Below, one piece after another: positions 1 to 9,561 of a stretch of DNA of 64,000 bases. The position numbers were made by a program, and so were the translations under genes. The stretch comes from Paulinella micropora (lineage: Eukaryota; Cercozoa; Imbricatea; Euglyphida; Paulinellidae): the NCBI GenBank assembly GCA_019918135.1, contig WBZZ01005875.1:1-64000 (forward strand), read 5' to 3'. A model generated the notes under the pieces. It ran no database searches. It had not been told where the DNA came from and worked only from the letters and a program-made list of their open reading frames with translations. Position 1 is the stretch's first letter. The number at the start of each line of letters is the position of its first letter.

Positions 1-81
1 GAATTGTCCTCCCCCTCGGTCGTCCCCTTCCTTTCTGCCCTCCTCCATCCACAGAAAGAGCGGTGCGTGCCCGTTCGATTA

Positions 82-1176
82 TGACCTCGCGGGCGGCAGC
101 CCCCGCTCGCTTTCTGCGTGGCGAACGCCCTGCTGGTGTCCGTGTCGTGCTACCCCTCGGCCTGTGTGGCGCGACTACTGCGCGCCAAGGACCTGCATTT
201 GTGGGACTGGCTGGCGGGGGAAGCGGCGCTCCCGCCGGAACAAGCACGCAGCGTACTGCGAGCTCACACCTGGCGGCTGGGTCAGCACGGGCAATGTGCG
301 CTGGCCTTCTGGTACGACCGGAGGCAGGTCGAGTGCAGGGCCGCGCCGCCGGCCGTGGCGACCGGCGGCGCGGACCTGTGCGTGGAATCGGTGGTCTGTG
401 CCAAAACCCAGACCGGGTGCGTCGTCGGCTGGTCGGACGCGCGGCGCAAATTCTTTATCGCGGTCCGCGGGACGTGGACCGCCCCTAATCATCGGCTGGA
501 TTCGGAGCTCCACGCGGAGCGTTGCCTGGCACGGGGCAGCACGGAGCAGGCGGAGGGCACGGCCCCGCGGACCCTACGGGACGGCTTGATGGCGGCGGCC
601 CGGAGGTTTTACCAGGAGAACCCACAGGAACGAAGCCTCAAGCTGCACCGGGGTTTCTTCCGCGCGGCCACGCCCCCCTGCTTCTGCGGCTGCAGGAGCT
701 CCTGCGACAGCACCCGCCCGACGATACGTGGCGGGCATGTCGCTGGGGGGGGGGCCATGGCGCCGCTCCTAGTCGTGGGCCTGGCCAACACGCTGGGCTG
801 GGACCCCGGCCCGGCCATCACCTGCGTCACGTTCGGTGCGCCCAAGATCGGCGACCGCGCTGGCAACAGCATGCTGCTGTCCGAGTTCCGCCGGGCCGGC
901 CGGCGGCGCTGGCTGCGCCTTTACCGCAGCAGCGACTGGATACCTACACTCCCGCCGGTGCTCTGGGGGCGGGCCGGCGCTTACCAGCACCCCGGCGCCG
1001 GCGAGGAGCGGAAGGGCGGCTACCGGGCCCTTGACCTGGATAGCTGGGCCGGGAGCGCGGAGCTCAACTGGTGGGGAGGAGAAGGTTCCCCCGCGGACGC
1101 CGCCCTCAGGCGCACCAACCGCCGGCACTGGGGCCATTGGTGGTACTGGCTGCCCGCGTACCCGGCCCTGTCCTAG
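82..1176 (+). CDS. Class 3 lipase-like protein, frame broken
   Basis: An open frame from 85 to 1176 reads as an alpha/beta-hydrolase of the Lipase_3 family. Visible marks are VRGTW near residue 115, HRGFF, and ITCVTFGAPKIGD near residue 240, the usual strand after the nucleophile elbow, followed by a plausible acidic residue (SSDWIPTLPP). The GxSxG elbow itself is not readable in this frame: around 735-760 it appears in a neighbouring frame (GMSLGG), next to a run of ten G, and the 670-735 stretch reads best in yet another frame. The N-terminus looks like a signal peptide, but its ATG (81) is in a different frame, separated by a run of five C. A good 3' splice-site-like tract ends at 54. Lipase homologues of this fold are known in Marek's disease virus and aviadenoviruses; cellular lipases cannot be excluded. 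Either a pseudogene or homopolymer sequencing error. Confidence 0.6.
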
Positions 1177-1725
1177 CACCCCCCCCCCCCCATGCCCTTC
1201 TCCTCCCCATGCTCCTTCCTCCCCCGGCTAGCGAAGGTCAGTGTTCTTCTTCGGCCGCTCGCAGCCCGCGCTCGAGCGCGTCTAGCTGCCGGGCGCAAAC
1301 CTGCGCGGAAGCTTGCAGGTAGAGCCTAGCTCCCCGCCGGCTCTCTGTCCCCCAGGAGCCTGCTGATGGCAAAGTCGAGGCAGTCAGGGGATCAGAGCCT
1401 CCAGCACCCCGGGGCCGGGGCGCACGCCCTGGCCGGCTCGCGCGCGCTTGGCTGGCCGGCCTGACCCCTGTCTATGCCCATTCTTGGTCTGGCCCGGAAA
1501 GACGCGTCTAACACCCGGCACCTAAAACCACGCTGGCCTAGCTTACTTTCGGCACCGGGTCGGCCGGAGCCGCCTAGCCGGTGATCGACGCAGGTGGCCG
1601 GCACGCGCACAGGAGCCACAATTTGCTGGTACGATGCGGCCAGACTGGGTTGGGTGCCCCGGTTTATTGAAACAGCAACCACGAACAAACAACAGAAAAA
1701 GCCTGGCTTCCTGCCCCGGCGCAAA
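1177..1725. other. Gene-poor GC-rich spacer
   Basis: No convincing gene. It starts with C-runs just after the lipase stop and ends in the 3' region of the minus-strand coiled-coil gene. Open frames here lack any domain-like pattern. Confidence 0.4.
1663..1668 (-). terminator. Poly(A) signal AATAAA
   Basis: AATAAA on the minus strand about 60 bases past the stop of the gene at 1726-2235. Spacing fits a eukaryotic or nuclear-virus 3' end. Confidence 0.5.
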
Positions 1726-2235
1726 CTAAAACCCGGGCGTCCTCTCCGCCTCCCTCAACTCTGGGCACTGGCACAGCTCGGAGGAGGGGGAAGGGACAGG
1801 TGTGTTCCCTCTGGGGAAAACCGGTCCTTCCACGGTCAGGCCCTCGTTGCCCGGGTGTTCGTCCCTGGTAGCTACAACGCCCGACGGCTGCACGCAGATC
1901 CTGGCCCGCCTCTTGACACTCACCGTAACCTCAAACTCGTCGCACCTGCTCTCCAGCTCCGCCAGTGCTGCTCTCCTTTTTTCTAGCTCGGAATAAAGTT
2001 TTTGGGTGTCAGAAGCATGAGCCGCGCGTCTGTATCTTCTTTTCCCCGGGCGCCGTGCCACATGTCTCGCTATCAGCTGCTTTAGGTCTTCCACGGCGGC
2101 TTGCTGCTGCGCGACCTCGGGGGCCAGGTTTTCCATCGCGTCCGCCACCGCGGCGCAGAGCTCCCCCCGGCACCAGGCCACGGTGTTTCCTCCCACGTAC
2201 TTGAACTGCCAGAGCTGGTCCGCGCCGGGCTCCAT
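1726..2235 (-). CDS. Coiled-coil protein of unknown function
   Basis: About 169 residues from the ATG at 2235, directly after a TTTTCCAG splice-acceptor-like tract, so the mRNA may be spliced. The N-terminus (MEPGADQLWQFKYVGGNTVAWC) is compact and aromatic. The middle, roughly residues 30-110, is rich in A, E, L, K and R with heptad-like spacing and should form a coiled coil, interrupted by a basic RRPGKRRYRR patch. The C-terminus is Pro/Ser-rich. A minus-strand AATAAA follows. No family recognised. A plus-strand AATAAA at 1992-1997 lies inside this gene and may serve an antisense transcript. Confidence 0.45.
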   Translation of the reverse strand: MEPGADQLWQFKYVGGNTVAWCRGELCAAVADAMENLAPEVAQQQAAVEDLKQLIARHVARRPGKRRYRRAAHASDTQKLYSELEKRRAALAELESRCDEFEVTVSVKRRARICVQPSGVVATRDEHPGNEGLTVEGPVFPRGNTPVPSPSSELCQCPELREAERTPGF

Positions 2236-2270
2236 AGCTGGAAAACACACGTGGTCTGTCAGGGAGTTTT

Positions 2271-2276
2271 TTTATT
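2271..2276 (-). terminator. Poly(A) signal AATAAA
   Basis: Minus-strand AATAAA between the coiled-coil gene and the zinc-finger gene; it fits as the 3' end signal of the 2554-2826 gene. Confidence 0.45.
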
Positions 2277-2553
2277 AGTGTGTGCGTGCCTTTTCTCTCT
2301 CCCAGGGAGAGGAAGGCGGGGGGCAGGGGGGAAGCACCCTTTCCTTCCTCCTTGCAAAAACAAACAGCTAGAGAAAGGGCAAAGGACTTAGGATTTCCAT
2401 TAGGGGGCGGCGAGCTGGCCACCGACGCCGAGCTAAGAATGTTACTACCGGCGCCACCGAACCGGCGGTCGGAGGAGGCCGCGGCTGGGGGGGGGGGGGG
2501 GGCAGATACCCCGGTCCATCGCTCTCGGCGCAGCCCGTCTGGCCTTTCTTTAG

Positions 2554-2826
2554 TCAGCGCTCCTGTTGCTGTGCTGCGCGGCACGCTTCGCAGACAAACG
2601 TGCCATCTTCTTCGGGGTCCTCGCTGATCCGGCAGCTCTGCAGCAAATGGACGAGGCCCGCCGCCCCGGGCTCCCGGCTCGCTGCCTCGGCCTGCCGCTG
2701 CTTCCGCGTCCCTGGACAACTCAGTAGTTTGTGTTGCTCGAGGCAGTCCGAACAGTAACCCCCTACGGCACACTCCGTGCACGAAAGCAGGGTCTTCCCC
2801 TCCTGGTAACAAGATCCACAGCTCAT
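2554..2826 (-). CDS. Small Cys-rich zinc-binding protein
   Basis: Ninety residues from the ATG at 2826. Four cysteine pairs are visible: CGSC and CTEC, then YCSDC with a following QH, and a C-terminal CEAC. The pattern MSCGSC...LLSCTEC...GYCSDCLEQH resembles a treble-clef or RING/MYND-like zinc finger, but spacing does not settle the family. The middle is Ala/Glu-rich. The gene sits upstream of and in the same direction as the coiled-coil gene. Such small zinc proteins are common regulators in nuclear DNA viruses; the role here is inferred only from the motif. Confidence 0.5.
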   Translation of the reverse strand: MSCGSCYQEGKTLLSCTECAVGGYCSDCLEQHKLLSCPGTRKQRQAEAASREPGAAGLVHLLQSCRISEDPEEDGTFVCEACRAAQQQER

Positions 2827-3109
2827 GTGGCCGGGGGGTGGGAGGGAGTGGTGGCGGAGGTAGAGCGCTCTGCTTTTCTGTGTGCAGCAGCACGAGCCGG
2901 CACGGAGCGCCGGAGGAAGAGGAGGGAGAGAAAGGGGGATGGTGGAAGGGCGGGCCGAGGAGGGGTGGGCGAAGCGGGGAGGGGAGTGAGAGCGGGGGAG
3001 GCAGCCAGGAGGTAGGGAGCGAAGTGCGTGAGGACGTGCGTGGGGAGGGGGGGAGGGTGCCGCGCGAGGGCCGGCGGGGCAGCCGCCAGACCCCGCAGAA
3101 GCTTTGGGA

Positions 3110-3482
3110 ATGGGGGACGGACCTCCACCGTCGTCCTTGGCCCCGCTGTCCTTGGTGTACCGGCCCGAGACGGAAAACCCTATCCTGGCCGCGACTTGTG
3201 TGCCTCAGGAAGGCCGTGGACTTGGCACTGTCCTGGCGTTACCCAGCCGACCCGCGGCTGCGCCTCGGCTCTAGCCCCCACCTGCGCGCGGCTTGCATCC
3301 ATGCCTTGCAGGACAAGAGCTTCTTCTGCACCCGCACCTTCTGGTCGGCCGCGCGGCGGCGGCACGTGCATATGCTGGACATGTCCCGGGTGTGGGTCGA
3401 AGGCCACCTGCTGTGGGAACAGCGACTGCAAGACCCCGCGAAGCTGCTGTCGGTGCGACTGCAGGAGCCGGCCGATCCCTAG
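3110..3482 (+). CDS. Unrecognised protein, frameshifted
   Basis: An ATG at 3110 opens a frame (MGDGPPPSSLAPLSL...) that ends early, while a second frame from about 3180 to 3482 has strong protein character (AVDLALSWRY, HALQDKSFFCTRTFWSAARR, HMLDMSRVWVEGHLLWEQRL). The natural reading is one gene of about 120 residues with one frameshift near 3165-3195. An ATTAAA signal follows 100 bases later. The gene diverges from the zinc-finger gene across 2827-3109. Function unknown. Confidence 0.4.
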
Positions 3483-3581
3483 GCAGGCGGAGGTCCCCTG
3501 GAGGCACCCCGCCCCCTCCTCCCATACCTGAATGTGGCTGCCGTGTGGCTTCCACCGCTCCAAACTCCTGCCTTGCTGTAC

Positions 3582-3587
3582 ATTAAA
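3582..3587 (+). terminator. Poly(A) signal ATTAAA
   Basis: ATTAAA 100 bases past the plus-strand stop at 3482 and just before the end of the convergent gene at 3599. Confidence 0.4.
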
Positions 3588-3598
3588 GGCAAACACGC

Positions 3599-4924
3599 TT
3601 ATCTCTGCCTTAGCTGCGCCGGCGCTGCTTGCCGGCTTAGCGGACCGCCCGGGGGGTGAGCCGGGTCCGTCAGGTCTAGCACCAGAGTAACGAGGCGCGA
3701 GTAGGGCGCGGCGAGCCCCTCTAGCTCGAGGCGCAGCGATTCAGGCGGGCGGCCGGCGCCCCCGGTCAGGGCCCCCCAGATCAGCGACGCCTCTGTGTGC
3801 CCATCGACCGCTCGGATACGGCTGTGCAGCACGCCGGTGGCTAGCGCACGGCACGCATCGGGTACCCCCGGCCGGCCGCTGGGGTGGCAGGTGAAGGAGA
3901 CGGCCGCCCCCGGCGTCGTCCGGTGCCGGCCACAGGGGCACAGGGCCTGGTGGCGGGGCCCCTCCGGCGTGAGCTCGCCGGTGCAACACTCCGGTGGCGG
4001 CCCAGTGCCCCAGTACTGGCAACTCAAGTGCCACAAGGCCAGGCGTTGATTAGTGAGTAAGCGCCAGTGCCTGGCCGCGCGGGGCAGGCACACCGTATAG
4101 GTCGGGGCCTGGGGGGTTTGCCCTGCTCGTCCAGGAGGGCCTGCAGCCAGGGCGCCCCGCTCTCGACTCGGGTCACGGCCGGGCGTTCGCCGGGCAGCTC
4201 CGGTGGCAGCACGGGCGCGGCCTGCCAGTGGTGCAAAAGCTGTTGCCGGCACGCCAGCACCTGTGCCAGCCTAGGCAGTAGTAGTGGTTCGCCCCGCGGG
4301 CTACGACCAAGCCCGCGACCGCCCCCGCTGTTCGACCGGGTAGCCCAGGCCAAACAAGCTACTGTCGGCGGCCGCGCAGCTCAGCAGCCACCAGCCGCAG
4401 CGCTGCACATAGCCGGTACCGGACACCAAGCCCCCCCCGATCCGGGTGGGGTAGTCGGCCCGTAGGCACAACTGGGCCAAGGGCGGCGCCGGCCGGCCGG
4501 TCGAGCCCCGCAGGTACAGTAACGCCTCGCCGGACACGCCGTCGAGGAGGCCCAAACACGACAGCCGCTCTTTGCCCGCGAGCAGCTCAAAGTTGGCCGA
4601 CAGGGCCAAACAACGTGCGAGGCCGGCCGTGCCCGAGGCCGTGCCCGAGGCCGGGCCCAGGGCCCGGCGGACGCAGTCCGTCAAGGCAGGCGTAGTAGGA
4701 CAGAGGTACCAACACGACTGGGCGTCCACGGGCGGTAGCAGTGCGGCCTGCAAGCGGCCCTTGGACCTGCCTAGCGTCCAGGCTATGGTGACAGGCGCGA
4801 CCCCCGGCGTCCGGCCGGGCGCCGGGGGGGGCAAACTCATGCGCAAGGGGCCCCCTGCTACCGGGGCAAGCAGGCCGGAGCTGTTCGGCGCTGGTACGGC
4901 AGAGGTCAGTCTCTCGGGTGTCAC
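3599..4924 (-). CDS. Unrecognised large protein in three frames
   Basis: Three minus-strand frames follow one another without gaps: 4924 to about 4301, about 4353 to 4100, and about 4110 to 3599. Together they would give a protein of roughly 440 residues. The N-terminal part is Pro/Gly-rich, followed by segments with regular hydrophobic pattern and several Cys (SCWYLCP, LALWHLSCQYW, ECCTGEL, ALCPCGRH, FTCHPSG), which hints at a disulfide-rich or zinc-binding domain. The frame switches fall near G or C tracts (around 4110 and 4330). No family recognised. Confidence 0.4.
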
Positions 4925-5080
4925 GACGCTTTTTTTTTAATTCTCGGACGGCCGCCCCCGGGCCGGTTCCCAGCCCCCCCTCTCTCCCTCTTCCCGCCCC
5001 TCCCCTGGGGGATGAGCCTTTCCTGTCGCGGCTGCTTTTCCCTCTCCCGCACCCCTCCCTTTCCCTGCCTATCCGTGTCC

Positions 5081-6968
5081 TCACCCAGGTCCTGCCCAGC
5101 CCTCAGCTACACGGCCGGCCTCCTCCCCGGGGGAGGCCGGGGCGCCGTCGGCGACGGGCTGGGCGGGAGCCTGGGGAGCAGCATCGCTCTGTGCTTCGGC
5201 CGGGGCCGTGGCCGGGGCCGCCCCCGCACCGCCGGCGGCAGCCGGGGCCGGCTGTGCGCCGCCGGTGGCGGCCGTGCGTTCGGCTAGGCTCAACTGCTCC
5301 AGCCGTGCCAGCTTCTCTTCCTGCAGCTTGGCCATGCGTTCCAGCACACGCAGCTGTTCGCGTACTTGCTTGCGGACCACTTCGGTGAGCTGTGCCTCCT
5401 GTGCCAGGAGCTTGCGGCAGCAATCGGTGAGGCCCTTGAACGGCGCAGCTGCGCGCTCGCCCCGGATGCCCCCGCGCCCGGCGGCCCTCCTCGGCGGCGC
5501 CCCGGGCTCTCCCGCCCGTGCCCTCCGCCTCGGCGCTCACGCCCGGCGGCAGCCAGTTGGCATTCTTAGCGTACGCGCGCGCCACGTCCAGGACGACGGT
5601 GGGCACCCAGAAGCCACAGATGCGCCCTTTCTTGCTGTAACGCCGGTTGCCCAGGGCCTCGATCTCGGGCAGCCACGGCTGGAGCGCGCGGGCGAAGCCC
5701 AGCGCCAGGAACGCAGTCACCCCGCTGTGCAACACAAAGGCGCCATCCTTTTCCGCGCCCTGCACGCGGAGCGTAGCCGCGCAGTGCACTTCGTTCGCGG
5801 TGCGCACAAACAATTTCTCCTGGTTCTTCTTGTCAGGCGCCGCCCAAGGGGCACCACGAAGTGGCCCACGTCGTCGAGCCGGAGCCCCGCAAAATCCTGC
5901 CGCCTGACGCGGCCCAGGGGGACTCCTTGGCGGATGGCACACAGAGCCCACGCATCAGCCGCCCCGAGGATTCCACCCGCGCTACGCTGCCCTCGAGGCC
6001 CGAGGCGGCGACCTCCGTCACCAGCTTGGCGGGTGGCTTGGTATCCACTACCGCCTGCTTGCCCAGCGGCCAGTTCCGGCGGGACTGCCGCCCGGGCAGG
6101 CTGCTGTCACACCACAGCGTCCGGCTCTTGTACGGCAGCAACGCGGGCGGCACGTGCGCGTCGTAACGCACACCCCGCAGCCCCACTTCCAGCGCCTCCT
6201 GCCTGGCCGCCAGGTCGCCGGTAGGGGGGGGGGACAGGCTCCAGGCTCAGCAGCGCCGACAGCGCGCCTGCCTCGTGGGCCGGGATCTTGCCGCCGGCCG
6301 CCAGCTTCTCCCGCAGCGCCCCCACGGCCCAGGAACGCTTGCACTTGGAGCTCGGCGGGCTCGGCGGGGCGGCGGGCTTGCTATCCGCGGTCCGGCCAGC
6401 CTTGCCAGGCTTGGCATGGGGCGGGCTCCCCGCCACGCGCTCGCGCTTCTTCTCCGGCTCGCTCGCGGCGCGTACCTTGGTCTTCTTGGCATTGGGCTTG
6501 TCCGCCGCTAGCTCCTTGTCCCGGCGACGTTTCTTGTGCTGCTTCTTCTCGAGCTTCTCCGCTGCACGTTCGCTCCTGGCCCGCCGTTCTTGATAGTCGG
6601 CCGTAACCCTAACCCTAACCCTAACCCTAACCCTAACCCTAACCCTAACCCTCCCGGGGCTCGGACGCCTGCCCGTCCTCCTCTTCTTCGTCGCCGTCTT
6701 GGTAGTCGGCCACGTGGTGATCGCTGTCCGAGTCCTCGTCGTCTTCCTCGCACTCGTCGTCGTCGTCGTCCTCCTCCTCCCGCTGGTCACAGACCTCGTG
6801 CTTGGGCCCCTTCTTGCGTACCTCGCTCTTGTGCTTGACCTTCTTCTCGCGCTCCCTGGGGGTGGGCGGGGGTGGCTGCGATTGCGAAGACAAGCTCTCG
6901 CTGTCGCTCTCGCTGTCCTCGCTGCCGCTATTGCCGTAGGCCACTGGCTTGGAGTACGCCTTGTACAT
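5081..6968 (-). CDS. Acidic-basic domain protein broken by telomeric array
   Basis: A chain of minus-strand frames that read as one gene. From 6968: MYKAYSKPVAYGNSGSEDS and a Ser/Asp/Glu-rich acidic domain; then a telomeric array (6604-6652); a Lys/Arg-rich domain ending in KCKRSWAVGALREKL (about 6600-6240); a core that looks globular (DAHVPPALLPYKSRTLWCDS, KLFVRTANEVHCAATLRV, RICGFWVPTVVLDVARAY, about 6200-5530); and a C-terminal coiled coil (VRKQVREQLRVLERMAKLQ) with an Ala/Pro-rich tail. Frame changes fall at the array, at a G run near 6224-6232, near 5860 and near 5480. Acidic plus basic N-termini suggest a nucleic-acid-binding protein. No family recognised. Confidence 0.4.
6604..6652 (-). 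repeat. Interstitial telomeric repeat (TTAGGG)n
   Basis: About 8.2 perfect units; CCCTAA on the plus strand, TTAGGG on the minus strand. It lies between the acidic and basic domains of the gene at 5081-6968. Reading on from the acidic domain gives a TAG stop in the first unit; the next domain resumes in another frame, in which the array reads as repeated Arg-Val. Confidence 0.95.
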
Positions 6969-7254
6969 CCGCTGTACAGGGTATTGTGAGGAGGCAGGGG
7001 ACAGAGGCACGACCGGCTGGGCGGCGCCGTGGGCGCACGGGCGCGGGCGCACGGGCCCACGGGCGCGGGCGGAGGGGGGGGGGGGGGGGTGAGAGCCGCG
7101 CGGCTCTGTCCCCCCCCCTCGCCTGGCACCGCGGCCATGCCCACCGCGGCCACGCCGGGTCACGAGCGGCCGGGCGCACGGGGGGGGGGGGGGGGAGGAC
7201 AGAGCCCGTGTCACTGACCTCTACCTCGTTCGTTTGAAGATTCCTGCGCAACAA
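6969..7254. other. G-run-rich spacer
   Basis: Contains two long G runs (near 7073-7090 and 7180-7195) and C runs between minus-strand genes. No gene seen. Confidence 0.4.
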
Positions 7255-7773
7255 CTACGTGTCCGCTAGGTGGTGCAGGCTCATTTGTGTCATGCGCTGG
7301 ACGCTCTGCAGGAAGATGCGCCTGGGCATAGCTCGGTGCTGAATAATGTGCTGGTGGATGCTGCTGAGTAACCAATTGCAATACCTGTTGCATTCCCGCA
7401 GCCACCTCCGAACGTACCAGCTCTGCACGGAACGCAAGACCACCAGCGGGCTGTGCAAGCCCCATTCGTCCAGCTTGGCCTGCAGCTGCTGGAAGTCCTT
7501 GTTCTCGCTATGTCTGTGCGGCATAAAGAGGCACGCAAAACAGTAGCCACGCTCTGCCTCGGGGTGCTGTTGCTCGTCCTCCAGCTCGGCCTGGCGGATG
7601 TCCTCGTACAGACACACCCGTTCGTACGCCGGAGCTTCCGGGGGGCCTTCGCCCCCCTCGCCCCAGCCCGGGGGGGCGTGGTCCACCTCTCCGTGGTCCG
7701 CCCCTCCCGGCTCACTGTCGGCGGAGAGGGGTGGGGTGCCGAAACTACTCAGGGCGGCCGGATAGTGCTGCAT
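7255..7773 (-). CDS. Unrecognised protein, possible paralogue of 8244-9545
   Basis: A clean frame of 172 residues from the ATG at 7773. The first 70 residues are Pro/Gly/Glu-rich and disordered-looking. The second half looks globular and is rich in Trp, His, Cys and Arg (YCFACLFMPHRH, SPLVVLRSVQSWYVRRWL, NRYCNWLLSSIHQH). The stretch LVVLRSVQSWYV resembles ALVMRAVQNWHV in the neighbouring divergent gene, and His/Cys-rich helices follow in both. Function unknown. Confidence 0.5.
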   Translation of the reverse strand: MQHYPAALSSFGTPPLSADSEPGGADHGEVDHAPPGWGEGGEGPPEAPAYERVCLYEDIRQAELEDEQQHPEAERGYCFACLFMPHRHSENKDFQQLQAKLDEWGLHSPLVVLRSVQSWYVRRWLRECNRYCNWLLSSIHQHIIQHRAMPRRIFLQSVQRMTQMSLHHLADT

Positions 7774-8243
7774 GGCAGGCCAGAAGGGGGTGGAGAAAGA
7801 GAGCAGCGGCGCGGGAGGGACAGGGTTTCTGCGCTGTTTGGCGGACTGGGACGGGCCCCCCCCCGCCGGCGCCGGCGGCCGGGGTTCCCCACGCTCCCCC
7901 CCTCCTCCCTCCCCGCGGCCCGGGCAAGGGGCCGCCCCCTCTCCCTTCCTTCTTCTCTCCCCCCCTCCGCTCCGCCGGGGGCCGGCCCTACGGGCGTGCG
8001 CCGGCCACACTGGCCAACCGGCCGGGTGGCCCCCCCCGGCCGCGGAGAGAGGGGGGGAGAGAGGAGGCCCTTCCCCCCCCCCCCCCTCCTCCACCCCCTC
8101 CGCTCCGCCCGGGGCCGGCCCTGCGGGCGTGCGCCGGCCACACTTGCCATCCGGGGGTGGTCCCCTCCCCCTCTCTCCGTCCCCGGCGGTGCTCGCCAAC
8201 CCCTGCTCTCCTTCCCCTCCCGGGCAGCTGCGGGTGGGCCTGC
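7774..8243. promoter_or_regulatory. Divergent intergenic region with direct repeat
   Basis: Separates the minus-strand gene starting at 7773 from the plus-strand gene starting at 8244. It is C-run-rich and carries a 52-base near-identical direct repeat (7963-8014 and 8096-8148). Its position suggests a shared promoter; no TATA box is obvious. Frames running through it are low-complexity and I do not count them as coding. Confidence 0.4.
7963..8148. repeat. Direct repeat, two 52-bp copies 133 bp apart
   Basis: Copies at 7963-8014 and 8096-8148 both run from CCCTCCGCTCCGCC to GCCGGCCACAC-TTGCC/TGGCC and differ at a few bases. Confidence 0.8.
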
Positions 8244-9545
8244 ATGCCTTGGTCTCTGCGGCGCCTGAGCCGCCCCCGCCCGGGGCCGGCGCCCCCCCTC
8301 CCCCCGTCAGCGCCTAGCGAGGAGGCCCTAGCGGCCTGGCGTGGCTGGGAATGGTGGACACAGGGGTCCCACAGCTTCCACGGGCTCCTGCGCACGCTAG
8401 CCAGCTTCTACTTCGACTGGCTCTGCCGCGCCAAGGGGGTAGAATTTCTCGGGGCTGAGCTGCCCTGCATCCTGGGCCGGGTTTTCATGCGGCTGCACTG
8501 GGGCCTGCCCGAATGCCAACTGCACCTCTGCCACACCCTCCACCAGGCGCACCTGCGACACGGCGACGCTGCTTGTTCGCTGCGGGACCAATGCGCCAGC
8601 CTGCTGGAGGAACCTGCCGCCGGAGGGGCGCTGCCCGGGGGGGCGTGGGAACGGGACGCGCGGCCGGTCGCCGCGTTAGCGTCGTGGCTGGACGAGTCGG
8701 CCGAGCTGTACTGCCCCCTGGCAGGCTCCGATTCCGCCCGTTGGCCCCTGGCGCTTGTCATGCGCGCCGTCCAGAACTGGCACGTACAGGTCGCAGTGAC
8801 GGCCGCGCACGGGAGCCAGCATCAGACTCACTCGCACGTGCACTTGTTTCTGCGCCAGCAGGCCCCGCTGTGGGAGGAACTAGGCTGGGGCTGCCGGCCC
8901 GTGGAGGAGTGGGGTATCTCGCTAGCCGCCTGGGCCGCCAGGCAAACGCACTTGTACTGCTATGGCGAGCCAGGGGCAGCCGCAGGCCCCGGGACGGTCC
9001 CGGGCGGGCGCGCGGTGACGGGCCCCGCCCTGGCCCCCGGCCGTGAGCTCGACCAGACCTTATGCTTGCGTGTGTTCTGCTACCTCTTCCTGCCTTCCCT
9101 CGCGGCGCACCACCTGGGCACTGATGCCGGCCGACGGCTGCTGCGACGTTGCCTGCGCCAGGAGGGCCAGGCCGCGCGCCTGTACAACCTAGGAGTGGGG
9201 CCAGAGAGGCTGCCGGGCGAGCTGCTGAGCGCGCTGCTGCTGCAAGACATCCTGGCCGGCGGGGGCGTGGCGCCCGGCGGTGGGTGCATGTACCAGCGGA
9301 TCGACGCGACCCTCCAGCGGTGGCGGCGCCTGCACGGGGAGGAGCAGCCCCCCCCCCCCCCCCCCCCGCCTCCCCCCGCGGCGCCCGCGCTCAGGCAGGG
9401 GAAGAAGAAGCGGTGGGGGGGGCGGGCGGCCCCCCGCCCCCCTCCCGCTCCCACCCGCGGCGCTGCGGGCGGGCGGCGGGGCCGGCCCCCGGGCGGCCCC
9501 CCGCCCCAACCGTGGACACCCTTCCGTGCCAGAAAGCACGTGTAA
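8244..9545 (+). CDS. Unrecognised 433-residue protein
   Basis: The frame stays open for much further upstream, but upstream sequence is repeat-derived; the ATG at 8244 (MPWSLRRLSRPRPGP) is the best start because regular protein pattern begins soon after (SFHGLLRTLASFYFDWLCRA). Residues 30-370 are helical-looking and rich in Trp, His, Leu and Cys (LGRVFMRLHWGLPEC, HLCHTLHQAHLRHGD, QNWHVQVAVTAAHGSQHQTH). The C-terminus is a poly-Pro run followed by basic and Gly/Pro-rich sequence encoded by long C and G runs. ALVMRAVQNWHV resembles part of the gene at 7255-7773. Next gene begins 16 bases downstream. Confidence 0.5.
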   Translation: MPWSLRRLSRPRPGPAPPLPPSAPSEEALAAWRGWEWWTQGSHSFHGLLRTLASFYFDWLCRAKGVEFLGAELPCILGRVFMRLHWGLPECQLHLCHTLHQAHLRHGDAACSLRDQCASLLEEPAAGGALPGGAWERDARPVAALASWLDESAELYCPLAGSDSARWPLALVMRAVQNWHVQVAVTAAHGSQHQTHSHVHLFLRQQAPLWEELGWGCRPVEEWGISLAAWAARQTHLYCYGEPGAAAGPGTVPGGRAVTGPALAPGRELDQTLCLRVFCYLFLPSLAAHHLGTDAGRRLLRRCLRQEGQAARLYNLGVGPERLPGELLSALLLQDILAGGGVAPGGGCMYQRIDATLQRWRRLHGEEQPPPPPPPPPPAAPALRQGKKKRWGGRAAPRPPPAPTRGAAGGRRGRPPGGPPPQPWTPFRARKHV

Positions 9546-9561
9546 GTAGTACCGGCCCGTG

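Noticed and set aside
2838..3100. Arg/Gly-rich plus-strand frame upstream of 3110
   Set aside because: Purine-rich low-complexity DNA; the ATG at 3110 is a better start for this gene.
7731..8243. Upstream extension of the gene at 8244
   Set aside because: The frame stays open only through C-run and repeat sequence; protein-like pattern begins after 8244.
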